This document shows, one piece after another, positions 23,205 to 32,260 of a stretch of DNA of 64,000 bases. Under the pieces are notes generated by a model. It was not told the DNA's origin, did no database searches, and saw only the letters and a list, made by a program, of their open reading frames with translations. Origin of the DNA: CAYUVH01 sp964448135 (GTDB lineage: Bacteria > Verrucomicrobiota > Verrucomicrobiia > Limisphaerales > UBA8199); assembly GCA_964448135.1 (NCBI GenBank), contig CAYUVH010000032.1, positions 1 through 64,000 of the forward strand, in the 5' to 3' direction. Each line of letters begins with the position of its first letter. Position 1 is the stretch's first letter. The translations under genes and the position numbers were made by a program.

Positions 23205-26200
23205 CTAATTCGGAAAGACGCGATAGTACATCGCCGATCCGCCAATCGAATTCGTATAGGGGCTGGTGGCGGAGGCCTTGACATAAGGCCCGGAGACATC
23301 CGCGTTAGACCAAACCCCGAAGGCGGCGTTGGTCCAGGACAACACGACATTCCCGTTACCGAGATTCGTGATGTTCAGGTATGGAGGCTGCTGGACCACG
23401 GAGGCCCAGGTCTTGCCGACGCGCAGGTTGTTGATCGTCATGATGCCTTCACCGCTGGCCTGACGGAACGCGTAGCAGGCATTGGTAAAGACATTCGGCT
23501 GGTCAACGTTGGTACTAATATCCGTCGCCACGACACTGTAATCCGATTCCACCGCCGGATTGATCCAGATGGTGGCGTTGGTGCCCACGTGCGAATTGAA
23601 CCGGGTGACCACCAGGTAATTGGTGCCGAGCGCCAGATCCATCGGATACTGGTCGGGCATGTTGGTCGCGCCCGCGCCGTTGCCGATGCTGAGGCGATAC
23701 ATGCCGCTGACGGCGTTGCTGGTGCTGGCCCAGACACGGGCGCCGAAGGTCGAATTGACATTCGCATCCGCCGCATCCTTGAAGTGGGAGAGGTAGGAGC
23801 CGCCGTTGTTCGGCAGAGCCGCCATGTTCAGGATGTAGCTGGAATACAACGTTTGGTTGGTGTAGGGCTGGCCGATCAGGAAGCCGGAATCATCTTCCGA
23901 GCTATTGAAGTTAACCACCAGGAAGTTGTTGGAAACCAGCATCGTGTTCGCGGTTCCGCTGTGGAGGTGCCACAAATTGAAAGACCCGGTCGTGAGCGGA
24001 CCGTCCGGATAATCGAAGTTGTCAATAAACACCACATTCGTGCTCGGGCGCACCATCAACGTGAACGAGGTGGAGGCCGCGGTGTTCCCGTCGCTGACGG
24101 AGAGGGTGACCGGGGCGACACCGGACTGGCCCGGCGTCGGCGTGAGGGTCAGGGTGCAATTGCTGCCGGACCGGCTGATGGCAATGCCCGAGAGCGGCAA
24201 CAGCGCGGTGTTTACGGAGTTTGAAGAGAGTGCGAGCGCCGGGATGGATCCGTCGTCCCAGATGATGAACGGTATGGTGATCGACGAGCTCGTGAGGGTA
24301 TTGGTGTGCGGGAGTTGGGTGATCGTCGGCGGCAGGTTCGGCGGGACGACCGTGAGGTTAAAGAACACCGTTTTGGCATCCCCATTGACGTCGGTGACCG
24401 TGACCCAGACCGGCGTGACGCCGTCCTGGCCGGAGATGAAGACGTTAAGGGTGCCGACGGTGGAAGCATCCACACCGGAGGCGATAACCGAATTCCCGGC
24501 GAACGCCACCGCGCTGAGCGGCGTGGCGCCGCCGGCGGTGTAGTTAATGACCGCGGTGCCGATGTTGTCCTGCACGGTGGTGTCCGGAATGGCGGAGACG
24601 GTGGGCGGCGTGGCCGCGCCGTTGGTGATGACCTCCGCGGTGAAGCGCACGCGGTCGTAGTTCAGCGTACCGCTCGCGGAATAGCTGGCGGTGACACCGA
24701 TGTACGCCGGGTTATTGCTGTAACCGTAGGTGGCGGTGCTGACAAATTCGCTCACCACACGGATGCCGAAGTTGGGGTTGTTATTAACCCCCGGGAAGCC
24801 CACGAGGCTCATCGCGGGCACGGAACCCCAAGCCGAGGCGCTGTCGAAGCGGAAGCTGGTCGGGAAATCCGTGAAGTCGGTGCCGTTGGTCGTGTACTGC
24901 ATGCGCGTATAGCGGCTGGAGGTGCTGGTTGCGCGGGTGTCGTAGTTCACGGCGATATTACGCAAACCCACCGTGCTGACGTTGAACCGCGGACCCGTGG
25001 TCTTGTTGCTGACCGTGGACAACGTCGGATAGCTGGCGGTGCCCCAGTAGTAGTTCGTGCCGCCCGGAGGCGCTCCGTCAAACGGGCTGCCGCCACCGCT
25101 CGCCGGGATGAAGGCGTTGGTGGTGTTCATCGTGATGGAGGAGCCAAATCCGCCCGAGGTGGGGATCGGATTGGTCGGGCTGATACCCGGCGGATTCATA
25201 TCCCACACGGTCAGGAAACCGTTGCTGATGATGTTGATGGTGACCGGGGCGCTGGTGGAGGAGCCGCCGGAGCTGGTGACCGCCACCGTGTAATTATCAA
25301 TGTCAGCCGGGCCCACATTCGAAATGGTGAGGACGTTGGCGCTCGAGCCGGCGATGCCGCCGCCATCGGACAGGGGAGAACCGGCCTTGCGCCACTGGTA
25401 GGTATAAGGCGGCACGCCGTAGGCCGCGACGTAGAAGAACGCGGTCGTTCCCAGGAGGTTGGTCGCGTTGATCGGTGAATAGGTCAGCGCAGGCGGCGGA
25501 TTGGTGACGACCAGCACAGCGGGCGGGTTGTTGCTGGTGGTGCCGTAGGAATTGCTGACGACCAAAGTGTAGGTGCCCGCGTTGGTATAAACCAAACTGG
25601 AGACGGTCAGGCTGGTGTTGGTCGCGCCGGAAGTCACGGCATCGTTCACCAATTTGTTGGTTTGATTCAGATACCACTGGTAGGTCAGCGGAACCGCGCC
25701 GCTGACGGTGGCGGTGAAAGTGACAGACTCGCCAAGCAGCTTGGTGGCATCCGCGGGGTAAGAATCGACGGACGGAAATGTCGGGCAGGTAAACGGGCTG
25801 GTGGAAGTGTTGCGCGGGTTCGGGGAAGCGAGGGTGAAATCGGCGAGGTTGTTGTCCGTATCCTGGCAACCACCGCTGAGACGCTGTATCGAAATGGTGT
25901 TGTTGGCGGGCGCGGCGGTATTGGTGAACTCGTTGCAATAAGTGGTGTTTGCGCCGTAGCCGACGATGTCAATCAGGACATTGGTGGTGGACGGGCATTG
26001 GGAATTCATGGCGTTGGTCATGCTGCACAAAGCGATTTTGCCCTGCGTCCCGGATGGGTTAAGCGCATTGGTGCTGTCCGGTGTAATCGGCAGCGCCACG
26101 CCGTTCGCCCCAGTGGTCAGCTTGATGAGGTAATAACCGCCAGCGGGGATGACGGCATTGCTCAGAATGCCAATACCCCAAGTCGTGCCCCCCGCGCTTT

Positions 26201-26432
26201 GATACTGGATCGAGTAATTCGTCATCGCGAAGGCTCCGCCGCTCTTGTTGAACAGGGTAACATACTTTGAATTATAGGTCGCGCTGGCGTTGCCGCCGCC
26301 GGGGTAGATCTCGGCGATGGTCAGCGTGGTGGAGGCGGCGCGGGCGGGCAAAGCCAGGAAAGCGCAGGCGAGCAGCAGCAGCCAGGCGGCGAGCAGCCGG
26401 GAACTAAACGGACGGTTGGTTTTATTCTTCAT
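23205..26432 (-). CDS. Large secreted protein with lamin-tail and Ig-like domains, 1075 aa
   Basis: A signal peptide (residues 1-33, ending ARA) leads into a lamin-tail domain (about 35-190: LTIAEIYPGGGN, YVTLFNKSGGAF, YSIQYQSAGG). Two Ig-like beta domains follow (about 220-310 and 315-400, each ending in YTLVVSNSYG / YTVAVTSSGG patterns). A central beta-rich region and cadherin-like segments come next, then a laminin-G-like part (about 840-1000). The last 60 residues form a VVLSW ... YYRVF module that the giant protein at 58138 also shows. It probably acts at the cell surface, binding polysaccharide or forming a matrix; no catalytic site is seen. Confidence 0.8.
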   Translation of the reverse strand: MKNKTNRPFSSRLLAAWLLLLACAFLALPARAASTTLTIAEIYPGGGNASATYNSKYVTLFNKSGGAFAMTNYSIQYQSAGGTTWGIGILSNAVIPAGGYYLIKLTTGANGVALPITPDSTNALNPSGTQGKIALCSMTNAMNSQCPSTTNVLIDIVGYGANTTYCNEFTNTAAPANNTISIQRLSGGCQDTDNNLADFTLASPNPRNTSTSPFTCPTFPSVDSYPADATKLLGESVTFTATVSGAVPLTYQWYLNQTNKLVNDAVTSGATNTSLTVSSLVYTNAGTYTLVVSNSYGTTSNNPPAVLVVTNPPPALTYSPINATNLLGTTAFFYVAAYGVPPYTYQWRKAGSPLSDGGGIAGSSANVLTISNVGPADIDNYTVAVTSSGGSSTSAPVTINIISNGFLTVWDMNPPGISPTNPIPTSGGFGSSITMNTTNAFIPASGGGSPFDGAPPGGTNYYWGTASYPTLSTVSNKTTGPRFNVSTVGLRNIAVNYDTRATSTSSRYTRMQYTTNGTDFTDFPTSFRFDSASAWGSVPAMSLVGFPGVNNNPNFGIRVVSEFVSTATYGYSNNPAYIGVTASYSASGTLNYDRVRFTAEVITNGAATPPTVSAIPDTTVQDNIGTAVINYTAGGATPLSAVAFAGNSVIASGVDASTVGTLNVFISGQDGVTPVWVTVTDVNGDAKTVFFNLTVVPPNLPPTITQLPHTNTLTSSSITIPFIIWDDGSIPALALSSNSVNTALLPLSGIAISRSGSNCTLTLTPTPGQSGVAPVTLSVSDGNTAASTSFTLMVRPSTNVVFIDNFDYPDGPLTTGSFNLWHLHSGTANTMLVSNNFLVVNFNSSEDDSGFLIGQPYTNQTLYSSYILNMAALPNNGGSYLSHFKDAADANVNSTFGARVWASTSNAVSGMYRLSIGNGAGATNMPDQYPMDLALGTNYLVVTRFNSHVGTNATIWINPAVESDYSVVATDISTNVDQPNVFTNACYAFRQASGEGIMTINNLRVGKTWASVVQQPPYLNITNLGNGNVVLSWTNAAFGVWSNADVSGPYVKASATSPYTNSIGGSAMYYRVFPN

Positions 26433-26480
26433 ACGTGGTCGGGTTGTTGGGTGATGAACTGGGGGGCGGAGATTCTAAAT

Positions 26481-27314
26481 TCAGTTGGGGGTGCTCGATG
26501 ACGGATACCAATACACGGGTCCATTAGGATATTTGGCCCATTCCGTGGTCGCATCATTGGACTCGGCGCTTGTGCGGATGCAAAGGTTGGTCTTGATACC
26601 GCGGGCACTGCCGTCACACATGGCGAACTCGCCCGAGCCGTTATGCCGGCCGGTGACGAACTCGCCCGTAACATTGGACTGCGAGACATTGCTGTTCTTC
26701 GCGGAATCTGGATCCACTTCGGCGATAAATATCGTGTCCGAAGGCTTCAACACCTGGGTGAGCTTGGTCTGGCTGGTGCGCCCGCCAGCCTGACGGTTGA
26801 TGCAAAGGCGGCCGTTTTCACCATACATGAAAAACGCGCGATTGATGTCCGGCGGCAAAGTTCCGATCGGGTTGCCGTACTTGTTGACGGCCAATTCCGG
26901 GCCGGGAGCGGTCGGGCAGGAAAATATGGATTTGCTGGAGGGCAGCGGGGGATTGCGGGTGGGCGTCGTCTGGTACATGGCCGCCAACGTTTGTTGTTTG
27001 ATCAAGGGCGGAATCGAATTATACCAGGCTTCCAGCAAGTTTCCCGAGGTCGGGTCCGTGATGGGTGAACCCACATTGCCTTCCTCCGGGACCCAATCAT
27101 TGCTGTCGTCCGTGTACAGCCGAAACGCCAAGCCCCATTGTTTCTCATTATTCAAACAGGCAATGGTCTGAGCTCGGGCTTTGGCCTTGGAAAGCGCGGG
27201 AAGAAGCATCGCAGCCAGAATTGCAATAATGGCGATTACCACCAACAGCTCGATTAAGGTAAAGGCCGACCCATTTAGGCGCCGGAAGAGCGCCGGGACT
27301 TTCGATTCGGACAT
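26481..27314 (-). CDS. Pseudopilin-like protein with prepilin cleavage/methylation motif, 277 aa
   Basis: The N-terminus has the type IV prepilin signature GSAFTLIELLVVIAIIAILA at about residues 15-34, followed by LLPALSKAKARA, exactly the form that is hugely expanded in Verrucomicrobia and Planctomycetes. The C-terminal part is a globular domain of the DUF1559/H-X9-DG kind (GRHNGSGEFAMCDGSARGI). It is processed by prepilin peptidase and anchored in the inner membrane. Many such proteins are not secretion components, and their role is unclear. It is 48 bases upstream of the large secreted-protein gene and probably cotranscribed. Confidence 0.88.
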   Translation of the reverse strand: MSESKVPALFRRLNGSAFTLIELLVVIAIIAILAAMLLPALSKAKARAQTIACLNNEKQWGLAFRLYTDDSNDWVPEEGNVGSPITDPTSGNLLEAWYNSIPPLIKQQTLAAMYQTTPTRNPPLPSSKSIFSCPTAPGPELAVNKYGNPIGTLPPDINRAFFMYGENGRLCINRQAGGRTSQTKLTQVLKPSDTIFIAEVDPDSAKNSNVSQSNVTGEFVTGRHNGSGEFAMCDGSARGIKTNLCIRTSAESNDATTEWAKYPNGPVYWYPSSSTPN

Positions 27315-27761
27315 AATTTGATAACTACTCTACACCCCGCCCCATGCGAGATAAGGCCAAATAACGCAGTTTCGAAAAGTCTACCCCGGAAAGTACGGAG
27401 TCGCAAGCGATTTTGCTCAGGAATTATTAACATTTTGATGGCAACTTATTGACAGTGAGGTGTCGAATATTTGCTCCCAGTGGCAATAAATCGACACGGG
27501 AGACACTCCGGACGGCCAACCCCAAGCTACCAGAAAGTGATTTAATGTCCGAGGCATCCCCTGAGCGTCCCCTGCCCCCGACATTGCCAGCCACACGTCA
27601 ATGCCAAGGCGAGGGAAGCCGCAGTCTGCAGCGACAATCTGCGCCTTGATATTGCCAAAATCGGGGCGGTGAGGCGGGGATTTACGGCGGACATTCAGGG
27701 AAACCGGCGCTGAAGCCAACGGGCCGGGGAAGATTATTGGCGACGCGGACGCCCTACGGCC
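27315..27761. other. Non-coding divergent gap, 447 bp
   Basis: This gap separates the divergent pseudopilin and corrinoid-protein genes. Bases 27315-27500 are AT-richer than their surroundings and should hold the promoters. I see no convincing promoter pair, riboswitch or ORF. Confidence 0.5.
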
Positions 27762-28418
27762 ATGGAAGGCGCATACAGACTCTATGAAGCCATTCTGAGC
27801 GGGGACGCGGTGCGCGCTCGGGAGATCACGGAGCACGCCATCGCCATGGGCGCGGAGCCGATGCACCTGGTGGACGATTACATGTCGCCGGCGATGGAGG
27901 AAGCCGGCCGGCAGTTCGAGGCCGGGAAATGCTTCGTGCCGCACCTGATGCTCTCGGCCCGGGCGATGAAGATATCGCTGGGGATCCTGCGGCCGTTGAT
28001 GCGGCAACACCTGCTGCACCCGGCTGGCAGCGTGGTGCTGGGAACGGTCCGGGGCGATTTGCACGACATCGGAAAGAACATCGTGGCCTCGGTGCTGGAA
28101 GGCGGCGGCTTTGAGGTGATCGACCTGGGTGTGGAGGTGGTGCCGGAACAGTTTGTGGCCGCCGTCCGCGCGCGGCATCCCCAGTTGATCGGCCTGTCCG
28201 CGATGTTGACGACCACCATGATGGAAATGAAATCCACCCTGGCGGCCCTGACGGCGGCGGGGGTCCGGAACCAGGTGAAGGTGATGGTGGGCGGCGCGCC
28301 GGTGACGCAGGAATTCGCCGAAGAGATCGGCGCCGATGATTTTGGCCGCAGCGCGGTGGACGCGCTGACCATTGCCCGGCGGGTGGCGGCGGGAGCCGCG
28401 GCCCGGGCGGCCGCTTAA
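27762..28418 (+). CDS. Corrinoid (B12-binding) methyltransferase subunit-like protein, 218 aa
   Basis: An N-terminal four-helix B12-binding-2 cap (residues 1-85, with VPHLMLSARAMK) is followed by the Rossmann B12 domain. The cobalt-ligating His lies in RGDLHDIGKN (DxHxxG). Then come VIDLGVEVVPEQF, IGLSAMLTTTM and VMVGGAPVTQEFAEEIGADD. This is the architecture of MtbC/MtmC/MttC-like proteins, which carry a methyl-cobalamin intermediate between a methyltransferase and its acceptor. No partner methyltransferase or activase gene is in the window. Confidence 0.9.
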   Translation: MEGAYRLYEAILSGDAVRAREITEHAIAMGAEPMHLVDDYMSPAMEEAGRQFEAGKCFVPHLMLSARAMKISLGILRPLMRQHLLHPAGSVVLGTVRGDLHDIGKNIVASVLEGGGFEVIDLGVEVVPEQFVAAVRARHPQLIGLSAMLTTTMMEMKSTLAALTAAGVRNQVKVMVGGAPVTQEFAEEIGADDFGRSAVDALTIARRVAAGAAARAAA

Positions 28419-28424
28419 AAGCAG

Positions 28425-28482
28425 CGCCAATGACGAAGCCCGAATGTCGAAATCCGAAAGAAGCCTGAAACCCGAATCCATT
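28425..28482. repeat. Word-like repeat (ATGACGAAGCCCGAATG type)
   Basis: Short shifted words of ATGACGAA, CCGAATGTCGAA and ATCCGAAAG occupy the whole gap before the GH106 start. Close relatives are at 39667-39772 and 50060-50195. Confidence 0.6.
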
Positions 28483-31400
28483 ATGAAAGGTTATTTGAAG
28501 AACTTGGCGGGCCGGTTCGCCGGTCTTGGCGGTTTGATGCTGGCGCTGACCGGGATGATAGCGGTGGCCAATGCCGGGACAGCCGATTTGCGCCACGAAT
28601 TTGCGCAGCCACCGGAGGCGGCCCGGCCCTGGGTGTATTGGTTCTGGCTCAACGGCAACATCACCAGCAACGGCATCACCGCCGATCTGGAGGCGATGAA
28701 ACGGGTGGGCATTGGCGGGGTGCTGATCATGGAGGTGGACCAGGGGACACCCAAGGGCGCGGCGGACTTCGGCAAGCCGGGGTGGCGGAAGCTATTCCAG
28801 CACGTGTGCTCGGAGGCCAGCCGGCTGGGCCTGCAGGTGAACATGAACAATGACGCCGGCTGGTGCGGCAGCGGCGGTCCGTGGATCACCCCCGACCTGG
28901 CCATGCAAAAGCTTACGTGGTCGGAAACCAACCTGGTGGGCCCGCTGCATTTTGAAGGTGTGCTCGCCGAGCCGACGGCGACCATGAGCTATTACAAGGA
29001 CATCGCGGTGTTCGCGTTTCCCACACCCAAACGCGACGAGCGCATCAGCGACATTGCGGCCAAGGCGGCCTTTACGCCGCAACACGTGGCCCCGGCCGAC
29101 AAGTGGCCGGCCGCGCCCGCGGACGCGACGATCCCCCGGTTTGACGTGCGGCTGATTTCCGCGCAGCTCGGCGCCCACGGAGCCTTCAGTTGGGAAGTGC
29201 CGGCCGGCAACTGGACCGTGCTGCGGCTGGGGCACACGCTCACGGGAAAGGATAATCATCCGGCGCCGTTGCCCGGGCGGGGACTGGAATCGGACAAACT
29301 CAGCCGCGCGGCGACCGATGCGACCTTTGCGGGTTTGATGGGCAACCTCGTCAGCGACTCGAAGCCGCTGGCCGGCAAAACGCTGGTGGCCACGCACATC
29401 GACAGTTGGGAAACGGGCTCGCAGAACTGGACGCCCACTTTCCGGGAGGATTTCAAGCGATTGCGCGGCTACGACCCGCTGCCGCTGCTGCCGACGGTCA
29501 CGGGAAGAATCATCGAGAACCGCGAGGTGACGGAGCGTTTCCTGTGGGATCTGCGGCAGACGGTTTGCGATTTGATCCTGACGAATTACGCCGGCCGGAT
29601 GCATGAGCTCGCGAACCAGAACGGCCTCGCGCTTTCCATCGAGGCCTACGATGGCGCGCCGTGCGACGAAATGACTTTTGCCGGGCGCGCGGACGAGCCG
29701 ATGTCGGAGTTCTGGTCGTGGCAGGTGAACACGGCGTATAGCTGCACGGAGATGGCCTCGGCGGCGCACACTTACGGCAAACGGATCCTGGGCGCGGAGG
29801 CCTTCACGGCCACCGACGGCGAGAAGTGGCTGCATCACCCGGCCTCGATCAAGGCGCTCGGCGACTGGGCGTTCTGCGAAGGCATCAACCGGTTTGTGTT
29901 TCATCGCTACGCGTTACAACCCTGGGACGACGTGGCGCCGGGCATGTCCATGGGCCCGTGGGGATTGCATTACGAACGGACGCAGACGTGGTGGGAACAA
30001 TCCAAACCGTGGCATGAGTATCTGGCGCGGTGCCAGTATTTGCTCCGGCAGGGGTTGTTCGTCGCGGACATTTGCTTCCTGCAACCGGAAGGTTCGCCCC
30101 GGAGATTTTCCCCGACGCTCCCGGGCGACGGCGGCAACACTCCGGACCGGCCCGGATACAATTTCGATGGCTGCACCCCGGAGGTTTTGTTGACGCGCAT
30201 GCAAGTACGCGATGGCCGCCTGGTGTTGCCGGACGGAATGAGCTACGCCGTGCTGGTTTTGCCAAAGGTCGGGACCATGACTCCCGCCCTGCTCACGCGC
30301 ATCCAGGAGCTGGTGCAAGCCGGCGCAACCGTCATCGGACCGCCCCCCGCAAAATCGCCGAGCCTGAGCGACTATCCGAACTGCGATGCGCAGGTGCGGC
30401 AAATCGCGGAGAAACTCTGGGGCTCAATGAGCGCCGCGGCCCCGGTGTCCGAGCGGCAGGTGGGCAAGGGGAAGGTCATCTGGGGCACGGCGTTCGCCGG
30501 GCCGCCGATCGAACCGGAGCCCGAGAACGTGTTGAACGGCGCGAAATGGATCTGGTATCCGGAGGGAAACCCCGCCAACTCGGCGCCACCGGCGAAGCGA
30601 TATTTTGAGAAGACGCTCGTGCTGCCGGCCAACCGGCCCGTCACCAGCGCCAGTTTCGCGGTGACGGCGGACAACCGGTTCGAAGCGTGGGTGAATGGCA
30701 AACGCGCGGGCGCGGGCGACAATTTCTCCCGGGTATACAAGCTCAACGTGGGGCGGATGCTCCAGCCGGGCACAAACCTGATTTGCCTCGAAGCCGAAAA
30801 CCTGTCCGACCATCCAAACCCGGCGGGATGGATCGGCGCGCTGACCGTGACGTTCAAGGACGGCACTCCGCTGAAGGTGGTGTCCGACGCGAGCTGGGTG
30901 GCCGAGACGCATTCGCGCAGCAATTGGTTTCGCGCCAAACAGCCGCCGGCCGGCTGGGTGGCCGCGATGGAGCTGGGCGGCATGGGCATGCAACCCTGGG
31001 GCACGCTGAATCAACAGGGCGATCGCCTGTATGAATACCCGGCGTTTGAAGCCATCACGAACTGGCTGGCGAGCCACGGGCTGCCGCCGGACTTCGAGGC
31101 GGCGGGAGGCGTGCGGTACATTCACCGGCGCGACGGCGACACGGATTTGTATTTCATCGCGAACCCCGCGGACGAATGGCGCACCGTGGATTGCGCCTTC
31201 CGCGCGACCGGCCGCAACGTCGAGATTTGGGACCCGCTGAATGGCAAGGTTTCGTGTCCCCTGGTGACCAGCGAGAATCACGGTCGCACCCGCGTCACGC
31301 TGACGCTGGAACCGGCGGGCTCGCGATTCGTAATGATGGAACCGGCCCGGCACGCGCGACCGGCCGGACCGCTGACGATCGGCTACAATGGTAAAACCAT

Positions 31401-32229
31401 CCTGCCCGAAGCCGCGGCGGCACTGACCGGCATACCGCCTTTGGAACTGGCGTCGCCGGAGGGCAACGCAGCGAAGGTGCCGGAACTGCTGGTGTGGGAA
31501 AACGGACGCTACGATTGGACGTCGGCCGACGGCAAGGCGTATCACCTCGACGTTACCGGCGTGCCCGACCGGGTGAACGTTCCCGGCCCGTGGAAAGTCA
31601 CGTTTCCGGACAAGCACGGCCGCGACACCACCTGCACATTCGAGCAGCTCGGGGAATGGGGCCAGCACGCGGACCCGCGCGTGAAATACTTCAGCGGCAC
31701 GGCGACCTACGAGAAACAATTCGCGCTGCCGGATGAGTGCTTCGCGGGGAACCAGAAATTATTCCTGGACCTCGGTGAAGTGCGCGTGATCGCGGAAATC
31801 AAACTCAACGGGAAGGACCTCGGCGTGCTGTGGCGAAAACCGTTCCGGGTGGACATCACCGACGCGGCGCGGCAGGGCATGAATGAATTGACCGTAAAGG
31901 TCGTGAACCTGTGGATCAACCGGATGATCGGCGATGAACAACTGCCGGAGGACAGCGCGCGCAATGACAATGGCACGTTGAAGGAATGGCCCGCCTGGCT
32001 CGCGGACGTCAAGGGCAGCCCCACGGGCCGGGCGACCTTCACCTCGTGGCGGCTGTGGAAGAAAGACTCGCCGCTACAGGAGTCCGGCTTGCTCGGACCG
32101 GTGCGGGTCATCACGGCGCAGGTGGTGCCCTGGGCGGGAAAGACCGGCGGCCAGTTGATTCGCAACGATGTGGCGCCCAAACCGTCCGCCGGGCGGTCGA
32201 CCACCCCGCCGGTGCTGAACGCCAACTGA
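28483..32229 (+). CDS. Glycoside hydrolase family 106-like alpha-L-rhamnosidase, exported, 1248 aa
   Basis: The ATG at 28483 gives a signal peptide (residues 1-30, ending ANA). The N-terminal catalytic region begins with the GH106 hallmark RPWVYWFWLNGNITSNGI. It continues with VGIGGVLIMEVDQG and LGLQVNMNNDAGWCGSGGPW, then an (alpha/beta)8 barrel with HIDSWETGSQNW. Beta-sandwich modules follow. The protein ends with a galactose-binding-like domain carrying LTVKVVNLWINRMIGDEQ, also typical of GH106. Known members release rhamnose from pectic and other plant polysaccharides. It seems to be a single gene, not a full polysaccharide locus. Confidence 0.9.
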   Translation: MKGYLKNLAGRFAGLGGLMLALTGMIAVANAGTADLRHEFAQPPEAARPWVYWFWLNGNITSNGITADLEAMKRVGIGGVLIMEVDQGTPKGAADFGKPGWRKLFQHVCSEASRLGLQVNMNNDAGWCGSGGPWITPDLAMQKLTWSETNLVGPLHFEGVLAEPTATMSYYKDIAVFAFPTPKRDERISDIAAKAAFTPQHVAPADKWPAAPADATIPRFDVRLISAQLGAHGAFSWEVPAGNWTVLRLGHTLTGKDNHPAPLPGRGLESDKLSRAATDATFAGLMGNLVSDSKPLAGKTLVATHIDSWETGSQNWTPTFREDFKRLRGYDPLPLLPTVTGRIIENREVTERFLWDLRQTVCDLILTNYAGRMHELANQNGLALSIEAYDGAPCDEMTFAGRADEPMSEFWSWQVNTAYSCTEMASAAHTYGKRILGAEAFTATDGEKWLHHPASIKALGDWAFCEGINRFVFHRYALQPWDDVAPGMSMGPWGLHYERTQTWWEQSKPWHEYLARCQYLLRQGLFVADICFLQPEGSPRRFSPTLPGDGGNTPDRPGYNFDGCTPEVLLTRMQVRDGRLVLPDGMSYAVLVLPKVGTMTPALLTRIQELVQAGATVIGPPPAKSPSLSDYPNCDAQVRQIAEKLWGSMSAAAPVSERQVGKGKVIWGTAFAGPPIEPEPENVLNGAKWIWYPEGNPANSAPPAKRYFEKTLVLPANRPVTSASFAVTADNRFEAWVNGKRAGAGDNFSRVYKLNVGRMLQPGTNLICLEAENLSDHPNPAGWIGALTVTFKDGTPLKVVSDASWVAETHSRSNWFRAKQPPAGWVAAMELGGMGMQPWGTLNQQGDRLYEYPAFEAITNWLASHGLPPDFEAAGGVRYIHRRDGDTDLYFIANPADEWRTVDCAFRATGRNVEIWDPLNGKVSCPLVTSENHGRTRVTLTLEPAGSRFVMMEPARHARPAGPLTIGYNGKTILPEAAAALTGIPPLELASPEGNAAKVPELLVWENGRYDWTSADGKAYHLDVTGVPDRVNVPGPWKVTFPDKHGRDTTCTFEQLGEWGQHADPRVKYFSGTATYEKQFALPDECFAGNQKLFLDLGEVRVIAEIKLNGKDLGVLWRKPFRVDITDAARQGMNELTVKVVNLWINRMIGDEQLPEDSARNDNGTLKEWPAWLADVKGSPTGRATFTSWRLWKKDSPLQESGLLGPVRVITAQVVPWAGKTGGQLIRNDVAPKPSAGRSTTPPVLNAN

Positions 32230-32260
32230 TCCGCTACGACCGGCAAACCGCCGCCCGCTC

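Noticed and set aside
22167..24224. 685-codon plus-strand frame
   Set aside because: It crosses antisense over two genes (PstS-like and lamin-tail protein) including the hairpin-rich gap between them; no protein features.
27446..27480. TTGACA near 27448 as a promoter for the corrinoid gene
   Set aside because: No acceptable -10 lies 15-19 bases downstream and it is 300 bp from the gene.
27417..28481. 354-codon minus-strand frame
   Set aside because: Antisense to the well-supported corrinoid protein gene and extending into non-coding DNA.
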